A stretch of DNA of 64,000 nucleotides, from positions 100,414 to 164,413 of the forward strand of contig NZ_AQWL01000007.1 in the NCBI RefSeq assembly GCF_000376425.1. Reading direction: 5' to 3'. The notes beneath the pieces were generated by a model. It saw nothing but the letters and a program-made list of their open reading frames with translations. It did not search any database and had not been told where the DNA came from. A program made the translations under genes and the position numbers. Source of the stretch: Thiobacillus denitrificans DSM 12475. Its GTDB lineage: Bacteria; Pseudomonadota; Gammaproteobacteria; Burkholderiales; Thiobacillaceae. Below, piece after piece: positions 44,239 to 54,569 of this stretch (its first letter is position 1; every line of letters starts with the position of its first letter).

Positions 44239-45560
44239 AACAGTTCTTGATGGAAGCGCTCCGGCGGCAGGCCATGGGCGAGGAAGTCCTCGCGCAGCGC
44301 CTGGCCGAACCCCGGCGGGCCGCAGAACCAGAGACTGGCCGATCGCCATTCCGGCACGGCGGCGCGGATGCGTTCACCATTCAAGCGCCCGTCTTTCGGG
44401 CTGACAAGCAGATGCATGCGCACGTCAGCGGCTTCGGCATCTGCGGTGAGGCGGTCAATGGCCGCCTGGTCGAATTCGCCGGTCGGATGAAAGAGATCGA
44501 TCGTCTTCGCTTCCGGCACAACGGCACGTTGCTTGAGGCGGGCGATAAAAGGCGTGATGCCGATGCCCGCACCGACCCAGATCTGATGCGGCTGTGCATC
44601 ATTAAAATCGAAGCAGCCGTAAGGGCCTTCCACCGTCACCGGCGTGCCGATCGTCAATCGTTCCCGCAAACGACCGGTGTGGTCACCCAGGGCCTTGGTA
44701 ATGAAGACGATGTGGCGGTCATCGGGATTCCAGGCCGAGGCGATGGTATACGGGTGCGCACCTTCGCTGTTATCCGCGGTGACGAAAGCGAACTGCCCGG
44801 CAGTATGGCCGCGCCAGCCTTCCCCCAACACGACGGAGGTTTCGAGTACACGCAGCGCCGGGAAGTAGGTCAGGGCATCGATGCTGCCCTGGGCTTTGCG
44901 GCCTGTGCCGATCCGGCCCGTCAGGGCCAGCAGTGCAGCCACGCTGCCGCCTAGCAGCAAACCGCCCAGCAGCCAGCCTACAGGCTGTGCCCAGTACGCC
45001 ACCTTGGTGAGTATCGCGGAATGGTAGGCCAAGGCAAGGTAGGCGGCCGCGAGCAACTTGTGGGTCTTGACGAACAAGTGGTAGGGGAAGCGTTTGACCA
45101 GGGCGAGAACGATCAGCACCACGGCCGCGTAGAACGCCCATTCGCCAATGGATTCGGCCAGTCCGCGCTGGCTGAGCAGCCAGCCTTCGATGCCGTCGAG
45201 GGGCGCGCCGGCGGCGGGTCCGCGCTGCGGTTTTTCCAACCACCCCCAGCCCACCATCCACTTGGTGCCTTTCCCCCACCACCAGTGAACGATGGCGACC
45301 ACCAGCGCGCTGATGCCCAGCCACTTGTGCAGACGGTACATCTTGTCCAGCCCGTCCAGATGCGGTTCCAGCCACTTCGGGCGCAGCGCCAGCAGCATGG
45401 CGATGCTCATTAACCCGATGCCGAGCACGCCGCTGTATTGCATGAACACGGCGCGGAACGAAAAATACGTGAACGGTTCCGGTGCCAGTGTGTCGGCGAT
45501 CAGCCATAGGGCCGTAAGCAGTAGCAGTATGGCCAGAAATGAAACTTTAATGCGCTTCAT
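44226..45560 (-). CDS. Ferric reductase-like transmembrane flavoprotein
   Basis: 444 residues. Five or six N-terminal membrane segments (about 8-23, 38-58, 80-95, 135-155, 165-185, 195-215) include a b-type haem His pattern (KMYRLHKWLGISALVVAIVHWWW read in parts). The C-terminal half is an FAD/NAD domain: HTAGQFAFVTAD, HPYTIASAWN, GAGIGITPFIARLKQ and WFCGPPGFGQALREDF. Family members move electrons from NAD(P)H across the membrane to metals or quinones. It converges on the sulfite reductase genes. Confidence 0.88.
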   Translation of the reverse strand: MKRIKVSFLAILLLLTALWLIADTLAPEPFTYFSFRAVFMQYSGVLGIGLMSIAMLLALRPKWLEPHLDGLDKMYRLHKWLGISALVVAIVHWWWGKGTKWMVGWGWLEKPQRGPAAGAPLDGIEGWLLSQRGLAESIGEWAFYAAVVLIVLALVKRFPYHLFVKTHKLLAAAYLALAYHSAILTKVAYWAQPVGWLLGGLLLGGSVAALLALTGRIGTGRKAQGSIDALTYFPALRVLETSVVLGEGWRGHTAGQFAFVTADNSEGAHPYTIASAWNPDDRHIVFITKALGDHTGRLRERLTIGTPVTVEGPYGCFDFNDAQPHQIWVGAGIGITPFIARLKQRAVVPEAKTIDLFHPTGEFDQAAIDRLTADAEAADVRMHLLVSPKDGRLNGERIRAAVPEWRSASLWFCGPPGFGQALREDFLAHGLPPERFHQELFQMR

Positions 45561-45763
45561 GGATTACCGTCCACTGCAATGTCGTATCGAGCCCCACGTC
45601 CCGGTTCAACGGCGGCATGTAGCGTCCCGCTTAAGCTGCCGCTGGCTGGCCCCGCTCTTCTCATCGATGAGAAGAGATCCGGTGTCATGGAGAATTTCCG
45701 GGCGAACTATCGCTTATTTGTGGCCACCGCATCGCTGCCATGATCGCATGAGTGGACACATTG
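45561..45763. other. Intergenic, nothing recognised
   Basis: About 200 bases between the flavoprotein gene and the HdeD remnant. It has an inverted repeat CTTCTCATCGATGAGAAG near 45,656-45,673 (a perfect 18-bp palindrome) but no gene. Confidence 0.4.
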
Positions 45764-46075
45764 TCAGAAGCCTGTGGCCCGGCTGCCGGATCTTCGCACC
45801 CTGAACGCCAGGATCACGAGGAGAATGCCGAATACGACTGCATAGGTCGCGATCAGCCAGACCAGGGCGAACGCGCCTGTACCCGGCTGAATCATGAGGA
45901 AAGCACCGAACACGACCGACGTGAGGCCGCCGAGAATGAGCAGCACTCCCCCTCGATCTCCTTGCGCAGGCGGAGCGCCGCGACGATCTGGAGAACCCCC
46001 ATGGCGATCGCCCAGGCCGCGATGTAGAACAGCAGAACGAGCGCGGTGATACCGGGCGCCAGCCAGGCTCAACGG
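45764..46075 (-). pseudogene. HdeD family membrane protein, truncated and frameshifted
   Basis: Two frames together encode the C-terminal half of an HdeD/DUF308 protein: PGITALVLLFYIAAWAIAMG and ALRLRKEIEGE in one, then LLILGGLTSVVFGAFLMIQP and WLIATYAVVFGILLVILAF in the next. The shift occurs near 45,945, where the family usually has a Trp pair, consistent with a one-base loss. The first half of the gene is absent: the remnant abuts the HxlR-type gene stop. The intact family is an inner-membrane acid-stress protein. Confidence 0.75.
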
Positions 46076-46419
46076 CGGTGCTCTTCAGCGTCCGCGGGTG
46101 CGCCTTGTTCGCCGCTCCGGATTTCGTTATCCAGGAGCTTGATCTGATCAATGATGCTGACCAGTTTGCGACCATTCCAAGTTAGCGAATACTCCGTCCT
46201 GGGCGGTACTTCTGCGTAAACATGCCTGGTCAGCAAACCGTAGGCGGTCAGCTTGCGCAGCCGCTCGGACAGAACCTTGGTTGAAATTCCCTGTACGTGA
46301 CGCTCCAATGCGCCAGGACGCGAGACGCCCTCGGCGACGGCTCGCAGAACCGAGACCGACCATTTGCAACCCACTACATCCTCGAGTTGCGAATAGGCCG
46401 GCTTCGCTGTTGGTGGCAT
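46069..46419 (-). CDS. HxlR-family transcriptional regulator
   Basis: 116 residues. VVGCKWSVSVLRAVAEGVSRPGALER and GISTKVLSERLRKLTAYGLLTRHVYAEVPPRTEYSLT-type sequence (in pieces) are the winged-helix core of HxlR proteins, which sense reactive carbonyls or oxidants including formaldehyde. The common N-terminal cysteine position reads GCKWS. ATG 46419 is chosen because GGAGG lies nine bases upstream; a TTG further upstream would extend it. Divergent from the small thioredoxin-fold gene, its likely target. Confidence 0.88.
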   Translation of the reverse strand: MPPTAKPAYSQLEDVVGCKWSVSVLRAVAEGVSRPGALERHVQGISTKVLSERLRKLTAYGLLTRHVYAEVPPRTEYSLTWNGRKLVSIIDQIKLLDNEIRSGEQGAPADAEEHRR

Positions 46420-46555
46420 CTTTTTTATTTCCTCCATTTTCCGCAAGTTACACCAAAAAGTGCCCGGGGTACCGATAAGTGCCTTCTAGGCAGCGGCTGG
46501 CGTCGTTCCTACCATGCACGTGTGCCAGTGGCACTACGACCATAGGAGAACAGTC

Positions 46556-46792
46556 ATGAAAACCAAAGCCATTTTCTACCATGCGGGCTGCCCCGTCTGC
46601 GTTGCCGCCGAAAGGAACGTAGCCAACGCACTTGATCCTGCGAAATACGACGTTGAGATCGTCCATCTCGGTGATGACAAATCGCGCCTGACGGAAGCGG
46701 AGGCTGCCGGCGTCAAATCCGTACCCGCCCTCGTGCTGGATGGGGCAGCATTCCATATCAATTTCGGTGCTGGCATCGAGGCATTGAGGTAA
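46556..46792 (+). CDS. Small glutaredoxin/thioredoxin-fold protein
   Basis: 78 residues. KTKAIFYHAGCPVCVAAERNV contains a CPVC redox motif; VKSVPALVLDG has the cis-proline of the thioredoxin fold. AGGAGAA precedes the ATG at 46556. Divergent from the HxlR-type gene, which suggests induction by an oxidant or aldehyde. It converges with the copper ATPase gene. Confidence 0.88.
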   Translation: MKTKAIFYHAGCPVCVAAERNVANALDPAKYDVEIVHLGDDKSRLTEAEAAGVKSVPALVLDGAAFHINFGAGIEALR

Positions 46793-46921
46793 CCGCCTTG
46801 TCGCCCTTCGTGCATGGGCATCCATGACTCACGGTATGCAAATTGTCAGGCCATGACCGGAATGTGCATTTGCCTAGGGCCTGAACCGCTCCGGCAAGTT
46901 GTCGGCAGCATGCGAACCTCA

Positions 46922-48994
46922 TCATAGTTCCGCGCGCTTGAGAAGCTGAGCGTTGATCGCCACGACCACGGTGCTTGCCGACATCAGCACCGCGCCTGCG
47001 GCAGGCGTGAGCACGATGCCCAGGCCATGAAGCACGCCTGCGGCCAGGGGAATGGCGAAGATGTTGTAGCCCGCAGCCCACCACAGGTTCTGCATCATTT
47101 TCCGGTAGGTTACGCGCGACAGTTCGACGATTTTCGGGATGTCGCGCGGGTCGGAGCGCACGAGCACGATGTGTCCGGCTTCCACCGCGACGTCGGTCCC
47201 CGCACCGATGGCGATTCCGACATCTGCGGTGGCCAGGGCAGGGGCATCGTTCACGCCGTCGCCCACCATCGCGACCTTCTTTCCCTGGCCCTGCAGTTCG
47301 CGCACCTTCGATGCCTTGTCCTCGGGCAGGACCTGGGCGAACACCCGGTCGATCCCCAGTTCTGCGGCGACGCTATCCGCCACCGCCTGCGCATCGCCGG
47401 TGAGCATCGCCACTTCGATTCCCCGCTCGTGCAGCGCGCGTATCGCCTCGCGACTCTCCTCGCGGACGGCATCGGCCACCGCGAAAACCGCCAGCGCCTG
47501 GCCGTCCCGCAGCAGATAGATGGTCGCCTGCCCGCGACGGGCCGCCGCTTCGGCCGCGGTGCGGAGCATTTCCGGAACCTGCGCGTCTTCTGCCGCCAGG
47601 AGCGCGGGACCGCCCATGTGATATTCGTCCCCCTCGATCGAGGCGGCGACGCCTTTCCCCGTCAGCGCCCGGAAGCCGTCCGCCGGGGGCAGGTCGAGTT
47701 TCTGTTCTTCCGCCGTGCTGACGATTCCCCGGGCGATGGGATGTTCGGATTCGGACTCCACCCCGGCCGCGATCCGCAGTGCGTCCTGTCTCGACAGGCC
47801 TTCGTCCACCGCCATTTCGACCACGCGGAACGCCCCCAGCGTGAGCGTGCCGGTCTTATCGAAAATCACGGTGTCGAGGTTGCGGGCTTCTTCCAGCCCG
47901 CGCCGGTCCCGCACCAGCAGACCGTTGCGTGCGCCCAGGGTGGTTGAGATGGCGACGACCAGCGGCACGGCCAGACCGAGGGCATGCGGACAGGCGATGA
48001 CCAGGACGGTCACCACCCGGACAATCGAGAAATCGAGCGACGCCCCCAGCACTTGCCAGACCACCAGCGTGAGCACCCCGGCAGCAATGGCCACTCCGGT
48101 CAGGAGCCGGGCCGCACGATCGGCCAGATGCTGTGCCCTGGATTTGGACGTCTGCGCATCGGCGACGAGCCGCATGATTCCGGAGAGCTTGGTCTTCTCG
48201 CCCGTGCCGGTGACCTCGATGCGCAGCGAGCCCTCGCCGTTGATCGTCGCGGCGATGACGCCATCGCCTTCCTGCTTCTTCACCGGCCTGGATTCGCCAG
48301 TGATCATGGCCTCGTTGAGGTCGCTCGTGCCTTTCCGGATCACGCCGTCGGCGGGCACGCTCTCGCCGGGGCGGACCAGCACGATGTCGCCCTCGCGCAG
48401 CGCGCTGACCGGAACTGTCTCTTCGCCCTGATCGGTGACCCGGGTCGCGGTGTCCGGAAGCAGCTTCGCGAGTTCCTGCAGCGCACCCTGTGCCCGCGAG
48501 ATCGATCGCATCTCGATCCAGTGTCCCAGCAGCATGATGGTGACCAGGGTGGCTAGCTCCCACCAGATGGGGTCCGCCTCGATCAGGCCGAGCTGGACGA
48601 TCCACGAGAACACCAGCGCCACCGTGATCGCCAAGGATATCAGGGTCATCATCCCCGGCAGCCGCGCCTTCAACTCGTGCCACGCCCCTTTCAGAAACAC
48701 CAGGCCGCCGTAGAGAAAGACGGCGGTGGCGAGCACCGGGGAAATCCAGCGCGATCCGGGAAACACGGGGGCGACGTAGCCAAAAAGCATCTGGATGTGC
48801 TCTGCCCAGATGACGACCGGAATGGTGAGGATCAGTGAGAGCCAGAACCTGTCGCGGAACATCTCCGGTGTGTGGCCTGCGTGCTGGTCGTGGCCCGCAT
48901 GGCTGGCGGTTGTTTTCCCGTGCCCTCTATGCGCCTCACGGCCCGCGCTCGGCTCGACTCCGTGGCCGTGAGCGTGGTGGGGGGGCTTGCTCAT
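46922..48994 (-). CDS. copB: Copper-exporting P-type ATPase (CopB type)
   Basis: 690 residues. The His/Gly-rich N-terminus (residues 5-45, repeated HAxHxxHAGH) replaces Cys-type metal domains. CPH at 335-337 marks the P1B-3 subgroup, DKTGT (Asp379) is the phosphorylation site, SEHPIARGI is the HP motif and GDGVNDAPAL the hinge. Inner membrane with about eight helices, exporting Cu(I)/Cu(II) or Ag+. GAGGAG precedes the ATG. It may protect against copper needed for the copper-dependent oxidases in the window. Confidence 0.94.
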   Translation of the reverse strand: MSKPPHHAHGHGVEPSAGREAHRGHGKTTASHAGHDQHAGHTPEMFRDRFWLSLILTIPVVIWAEHIQMLFGYVAPVFPGSRWISPVLATAVFLYGGLVFLKGAWHELKARLPGMMTLISLAITVALVFSWIVQLGLIEADPIWWELATLVTIMLLGHWIEMRSISRAQGALQELAKLLPDTATRVTDQGEETVPVSALREGDIVLVRPGESVPADGVIRKGTSDLNEAMITGESRPVKKQEGDGVIAATINGEGSLRIEVTGTGEKTKLSGIMRLVADAQTSKSRAQHLADRAARLLTGVAIAAGVLTLVVWQVLGASLDFSIVRVVTVLVIACPHALGLAVPLVVAISTTLGARNGLLVRDRRGLEEARNLDTVIFDKTGTLTLGAFRVVEMAVDEGLSRQDALRIAAGVESESEHPIARGIVSTAEEQKLDLPPADGFRALTGKGVAASIEGDEYHMGGPALLAAEDAQVPEMLRTAAEAAARRGQATIYLLRDGQALAVFAVADAVREESREAIRALHERGIEVAMLTGDAQAVADSVAAELGIDRVFAQVLPEDKASKVRELQGQGKKVAMVGDGVNDAPALATADVGIAIGAGTDVAVEAGHIVLVRSDPRDIPKIVELSRVTYRKMMQNLWWAAGYNIFAIPLAAGVLHGLGIVLTPAAGAVLMSASTVVVAINAQLLKRAEL

Positions 48995-49238
48995 GATGCT
49001 GTCTCCTCGAAAGTGGATAACCGCTCCGTTAGCCTGCGTTGGCGATTTGCGTCGTCGCTGACGGCTACGACGGTCCGGTCAATCCCTGGAAGCGCAGTCA
49101 TCCGGTTACTAGCCTGGCTTGCTTGAATGGTGTGTTCTACGGTTCAACGAGACGGTTCACCGGGCATCAGCAGACAAGCGACGCGCTCCGATGCAACGGG
49201 TGGTTGGGCGGCACTCACCCATCGCTCAAAGCCGGACG

Positions 49239-49898
49239 TCAGCACGCCGGGTCCCGAAAGCCCACATTCCAGTGGGAGCCATCGCAAAACGGCTTGTTCT
49301 TCGACGCGCCACAGCGGCAGAGCGTGTAGTGCTCCTTCGATGCACCCTCGCCGAACCTTACACCCATCAGTTCGATGCTGCCGACGATCACGTACGGGCC
49401 ATCATCGCTGACCGTAACCATCGGTTCGCGGTCCTGGTCCCGGTTTTCGACATTTTCGATCGAGTAATTCAGCGCGCCGGACGGGCATTTCCTTATCGTT
49501 TCGATGATCGCCTCGGCGCTCGCGCCATCCGGATCAATCCAGGGTTCCTGGTGCATCCGGAACACCGACTCAAGACGATCCGTGCAGAATCCAGCATGGG
49601 CGCATAGTTGGCGGTTGTCGTGGATCGTAATGCGCTTGCCAATGTAACTGGCACGGTGATTCAGGCGATCATCGGCGATTTTCCGATCCGTGAACCCGTT
49701 GGTTCCATGGGTTCCGTCGCAGAATGGCTTGTTCCTGGATCCGCCACAGCGGCAGAGGGCTACCCCTCGAACGGTGGAACACAACTCGCCGTCCGGGCGG
49801 CACAAATGGGGTACTGCGGTTGGGGTCGTTTCGTTGAGCAGGTAGTACGGCCCGTTGGGCAGACAGGCGATCCTTGGCGTCTTCCGTTCAGCACTCAT
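49239..49898 (-). CDS. Double CDGSH iron-sulfur protein with a central ferredoxin-like domain
   Basis: 219 residues. Two CDGSH-type motifs flank a different cluster domain: LCRCGGSRNKPFCDGTHGTNG (near 47-67), then a Fer4_19 domain (CAHAGFCTDRLESVF ... KCPSGALNY), then LCRCGASKNKPFCDGSHW near the C-terminus. CDGSH centres are redox-active [2Fe-2S] clusters with 3-Cys/1-His ligation. Partner proteins unknown; the Rieske oxygenase genes lie just upstream on the same strand, so an electron-carrier role is possible. Confidence 0.9.
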   Translation of the reverse strand: MSAERKTPRIACLPNGPYYLLNETTPTAVPHLCRPDGELCSTVRGVALCRCGGSRNKPFCDGTHGTNGFTDRKIADDRLNHRASYIGKRITIHDNRQLCAHAGFCTDRLESVFRMHQEPWIDPDGASAEAIIETIRKCPSGALNYSIENVENRDQDREPMVTVSDDGPYVIVGSIELMGVRFGEGASKEHYTLCRCGASKNKPFCDGSHWNVGFRDPAC

Positions 49899-50115
49899 CG
49901 TTCACCCTTTTCTGACGCGTTGCGTTCCGAAGGTTAGTTCATCTTTTCGGAGGCTGCCTGGTCGGTTGCAATGCCCGACGCGCATCTTGAGGGGCGCCGG
50001 CCGGCCGTTGTCTGAGGCTGCGGCTCACCCAGACGTCCCTTGTGCTGTCGGCATGCGGCGTATCCATTTCATGCGGCATGATTTCGGATCTTCCGATGCG
50101 GCCATGCATGAAAGA

Positions 50116-50139
50116 CGCCATGCCCGACGGGGCATGGCG
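50116..50139. repeat. Inverted repeat, 10-bp perfect stem
   Basis: CGCCATGCCC (50116-50125), loop GACG, GGGCATGGCG (50130-50139). No U-run on either side, so not a standard intrinsic terminator. Confidence 0.75.
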
Positions 50140-50173
50140 GCGGCAATGAACTTGGGATGATGTTCATGTGAAT

Positions 50174-50201
50174 GCCCTGCCATCATGGTTGATGGCAGGG
50201 C
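50174..50201. repeat. Inverted repeat, 11-bp perfect stem
   Basis: GCCCTGCCATC (50174-50184), loop ATGGTT, GATGGCAGGGC (50191-50201). It lies 61 bases after the oxygenase beta-subunit stop and may act as a 3' end or RNA-stability hairpin. Confidence 0.75.
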
Positions 50202-50261
50202 TAGGGACCAGGATGCACGTACTGGGTGTGCACGTGACCGCTTGGACAAACGCAGGGAAAG

Positions 50262-50726
50262 TTAGAACGGGATGTGATTCCCCCAGCCCAGGTCGCGAGT
50301 ATCGAGCTTGACGTGCCGCTTTATCAGGATGGGTTTTTCACTATCAAGCGAGACAGTGTCGTAATATTTTCCAACTGCGAATACCTTGGTTGCGCCCCCG
50401 TCCAGATTGGTCCTGAATACCTGCAGGGCAGTCACTACGTTTGCCTGCTTCTGGTCTTTGTCGTAGCTGACTTTATATACGACCGCATTGCGAGTAAGGG
50501 GTGCGTGGTCGCTATTGTGCTTGGGTAAAGTATTGAAGAGCTCCTCCATCTCGGCCCTGTTATGGTCCAACCACGTCATGTCCCTCCTGATTTCCGGACT
50601 GAAAGCGGTGACCTTGTACTCGAATTGCTTATCGCACAATCCAAGGAACTCCGAGTAGTCGTTCCGATCCAGTGCGGTGCAAGTCTGATAAACCAACTCT
50701 TCAACGGTAGCTCTGTCAGTGTTCAT
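50262..50726 (-). CDS. Ring-hydroxylating oxygenase beta subunit
   Basis: 154 residues of the SnoaL-like/ring-hydroxylating beta fold: VEELVYQTCTALDRNDYSEFLGLCD, WLDHNRAEMEELFNTLP and a C-terminal ILIKRHVKLDTRDLG. It is shorter than typical aromatic dioxygenase beta subunits (about 160-190). The ATG at 50726 has TTAAGGAG eight bases upstream. The alpha-subunit gene is 234 bases upstream. Base composition is lower in GC than the flanks. Confidence 0.87.
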   Translation of the reverse strand: MNTDRATVEELVYQTCTALDRNDYSEFLGLCDKQFEYKVTAFSPEIRRDMTWLDHNRAEMEELFNTLPKHNSDHAPLTRNAVVYKVSYDKDQKQANVVTALQVFRTNLDGGATKVFAVGKYYDTVSLDSEKPILIKRHVKLDTRDLGWGNHIPF

Positions 50727-50831
50727 GATTTGCTCCTTAAATATCATTTAAAAATAACTGTGTAATTACTGCTGTTCTGCCTGTTCAGCCCGGATACGGC
50801 ACCCCGTTTTCAATAGTCGCTGGCGTTAGCG

Positions 50832-50847
50832 TCCAGAATTTTCTGGA
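50832..50847. repeat. Palindrome TCCAGAATTTTCTGGA between alpha and beta oxygenase genes
   Basis: Perfect 7-bp inverted repeat with a TT spacer in the 234-base gap between the two oxygenase subunit genes; may be a regulatory site or a transcript hairpin. Confidence 0.5.
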
Positions 50848-50960
50848 GGCCTCTCCTTCGTGAAAACGGCGTGCCGCTTTTCCATGATCGTTTCTCCACA
50901 TCCAGTTTTCCTGCCCTTCGGATCGGACGCTAAACGTCTATCGTTCCAACAGGCAGGACG

Positions 50961-52223
50961 TCAGACTGTTTGGGCAACATCTTTCGTTTGGGGCTTGGGC
51001 ACTGTCGTTTGCTGCTTTGGCGCTGTTGCCTGGTGCATCGGGTCAGAGGAACTGCGGCCCATCCGCTTACTCCACTCCTCAAGATAGTGGCGCATGCCGA
51101 CCTCGTCGTGGATCGTCAGGTCTTCCTCGCGCGCATGCAGCACATACATGGGATCGCTTCCCTTGGCCATGGCGATACCCTGCCCGGAAGAAGCCAACAG
51201 ATCTTCGTGCAGGTTACGGCCGAATGGGCTCCAGATCGTGGCCGCGTCCTTCTCGCGCTGCTGGCGTATTTCCGGGGTGTCGCTCTTGAGACCCAGTATG
51301 CGGAACTCGAGAATGACATGATCCGGGCCGAGCGGAATATAGGAATCTATCCGTAATACGGAAGTGCGCAGGTTGAACGTGATGCACGGGAAAAGGTCCA
51401 CCAGCTTCCAGCCATTGGTAGGCAATTTTGGCCAGCCAAGCTTGGAATGGCCGCTGCCAGTGTACGCGTCGTACGAGACATTCATTGAGCCGACCGAAGC
51501 GTGGCCGTTGGGGAAGGCCGTGTACTTGCGCTGGAAATACCCCGACTTCGAATCCAGCATGCCGGTAATGCGATTATGGTAGTGCAGGTAGTCGTGATAA
51601 AACTCGCTATTGGTGTCGTGGATCAGCTTGAAGTTCGTACGCAGCGTGGCCTGGTAGTACCACAACACTTCCAGCGGTTCCGCCTCCAGCTCCGGCAGCA
51701 TGTAATCCAGAGACGAGCCGATATGCTCTGAAAGAGGGCCGCAGGAATCGTCGAGGTTGACCCAAACGAAGCCGCCGTAACCCACTTCCGTTCTTACTTC
51801 CTTGAGACCAACGTCGCTTTCGCTGACGCGCTCCTGGTACCCGGCTTTCCCACGGGGAATGTCTACACAGTTGCCTTTTGCGTCAAATGCCCATTGGTGA
51901 AAAATGCAAACCAGCTTCTTGGCGTTGCCGGAAGGCTCATAAACCAGGAGATTGCCCCGGTGAGTACAGATGTTGTAAAAGGTGCGGATCTTCATGTCCT
52001 CTCCCCGCACAATCACAAGTGGAGTGCCGCCCGGGTGTTGATAGGTACGAAAATCATTGGCATTGGCCACTTCGCTTTCGTGGATGGCAAGCATCCAGAC
52101 TTTCTTGAAAATCTTTTCTTTCTCCTCCTCAAAAATGGCCGGGTCGGAATAAATCATAGGGTCCGCGTAATGTGTCGGCGGAAGGCTGGGTTTTTGTGAC
52201 CACTGCTGGCTGTTGCGTGACAT
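50961..52223 (-). CDS. Rieske non-haem iron oxygenase alpha subunit
   Basis: 420 residues. Rieske domain: Cys86-x-His88 (ICTHRGNLL) and Cys106-x2-His109 (VCIFHQWAFD), with 17 residues between the halves, the usual spacing. The catalytic region reads HDTNSEFYHDYLHYH (202-216): His210 and His214 or His216 for iron, and Glu207 where most aromatic dioxygenases have the bridging Asp. The C-terminal 25 residues are a low-complexity tail (KQQTTVPKPQTKD). No reductase or ferredoxin gene adjoins it. Substrate unknown; the sequence shows only the family. Confidence 0.9.
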   Translation of the reverse strand: MSRNSQQWSQKPSLPPTHYADPMIYSDPAIFEEEKEKIFKKVWMLAIHESEVANANDFRTYQHPGGTPLVIVRGEDMKIRTFYNICTHRGNLLVYEPSGNAKKLVCIFHQWAFDAKGNCVDIPRGKAGYQERVSESDVGLKEVRTEVGYGGFVWVNLDDSCGPLSEHIGSSLDYMLPELEAEPLEVLWYYQATLRTNFKLIHDTNSEFYHDYLHYHNRITGMLDSKSGYFQRKYTAFPNGHASVGSMNVSYDAYTGSGHSKLGWPKLPTNGWKLVDLFPCITFNLRTSVLRIDSYIPLGPDHVILEFRILGLKSDTPEIRQQREKDAATIWSPFGRNLHEDLLASSGQGIAMAKGSDPMYVLHAREEDLTIHDEVGMRHYLEEWSKRMGRSSSDPMHQATAPKQQTTVPKPQTKDVAQTV

Positions 52224-52764
52224 AGTGTTGTCCTCTTCATGTTGAATGATTCAGGATAAAACCATGCGAATATGGCATGGTATTAATCATAAAGCGAAAC
52301 GCATGCCAATTCCCTTCACGTCATATGGATAAGGCTAGGCAAACCTTCGGGGCAACAATCGGAGGATGAATACAGCGCACACATGAACCCCATAAATCCG
52401 GGGCGGGACAAGCCGCAATGTAAATTCAATTACGTGATTACTTATTGATTTATTTGTAAAATTTATATCTAGCGGCGACTGGCCATTAGATGCTTACGGG
52501 TGTCCATGGCACCCGCCGCAAGCGGCGTCCTGAGGGGCGGCTCGAATCGGTTTTGTGTGCAGGTCAGATGCGCAACCGCCGCCGTGAAATACCTGATTCG
52601 GATCATAATGTATTTTTTTGATTACAAAATGTCTCGCTTGCGAAGCGGAGAATGCCGTGCCGCAAGCTGCTTGGAAGAAAGCAGTTTGATGAGCAGGAAA
52701 CCCGTCGCGCTCACATTATGGGCTTCGACCACCGAACGCCTTGCCGCTATCTGTTCGGAACCCT
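52224..52764. other. AT-rich region upstream of the Rieske oxygenase gene
   Basis: No supported gene. The first 260 bases are AT-rich (for example 52,410-52,480) and probably contain the oxygenase promoter. The right part runs into the decayed integrase at 52,765-52,974. Confidence 0.5.
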
Positions 52765-53955
<1,191 letters not shown>

Positions 53956-54020
53956 CGCCGACGGCCGGCCAGCAGACACAGCGCGGCCGCAAAGGCCTGC
54001 TGGTTGGCTTGACCGGATTT

Positions 54021-54284
54021 TCAGTAGCGGCGTTGCGTGGTGGCGGGACGCGGCGCGGCGTTGGTGTCTTTGTGGCGGAAATTGATGCGGCCCTTGGTCA
54101 GATCGTAGGGCGACATTTCGATGGTGACCTTGTCGCCGGCCAGGATGCGGATGCGGTGCTTGCGCATTTTGCCGGAGGCGTAGGCGGTGATCTCGAAGCC
54201 GTTATCCAGGGTGACGCGGAAACGGGTCTGCGGCAGCACTTCGTTGACGACGCCTTCCATTTCTACAAGTTCTTCTTTCGACAT
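54021..54284 (-). CDS. infA: Translation initiation factor IF-1
   Basis: 87 residues. [29 protein letters not shown] and [30 protein letters not shown]-type sequence (in pieces) are the IF-1 OB fold. It is slightly longer than the standard 72, with a [14 protein letters not shown] tail, a form seen in betaproteobacteria carrying a second infA. GGAAAAAAAC precedes the ATG. Confidence 0.95.
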   Translation of the reverse strand: MSKEELVEMEGVVNEVLPQTRFRVTLDNGFEITAYASGKMRKHRIRILAGDKVTIEMSPYDLTKGRINFRHKDTNAAPRPATTQRRY

Positions 54285-54569
54285 AGGTTTTTTTCCTCAT
54301 GATGGGCCTGCGGCGCGGATTGCCGCGCGCCGGCGAATGGGTGTGCAAAAGATCGCAGTTGGGGGCTGCGGCAACCGCGCCGGGGCGCACGGTGACGATG
54401 CCAATGAGGAGAGCCAACAAGGTGCCCGCGAGGGGCAGAGGAGACTGACCAAAAGATCGATTTGAAGAGCAGTATGGGGCTCAAGGCCCGTATTGGCAAG
54501 GCTGGCGAGGCATGCGTCTGGCGCTGCCGCGTGCCCAAAACGGCGGAGCGGCAGACAGGAAGCCCCTTT
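54285..54569. other. Intergenic, nothing recognised
   Basis: 285 bases upstream of infA with no supported gene; should contain the infA promoter. Confidence 0.4.

Larger units (their letters stand above)
49899..50261. other. Gene-free region with two long hairpins
   Basis: 363 bases between the oxygenase beta-subunit gene and the CDGSH gene. It contains the perfect inverted repeats at 50116-50139 and 50174-50201 and no convincing gene. Confidence 0.6.

Noticed and set aside
50961-52223. Methanesulfonate monooxygenase (MsmA/MsmB) identity of the Rieske oxygenase
   Set aside because: Tempting given the C1-sulfur genes, but the Rieske halves are 17 residues apart, the ordinary spacing, not the longer spacing reported for MsmA. 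Substrate left open.
53969-54003. CCAGCAG/CTGCTGG repeat between the L,D-transpeptidase and infA genes
   Set aside because: The 21-base loop is large and no T-run follows on either strand; likely chance.
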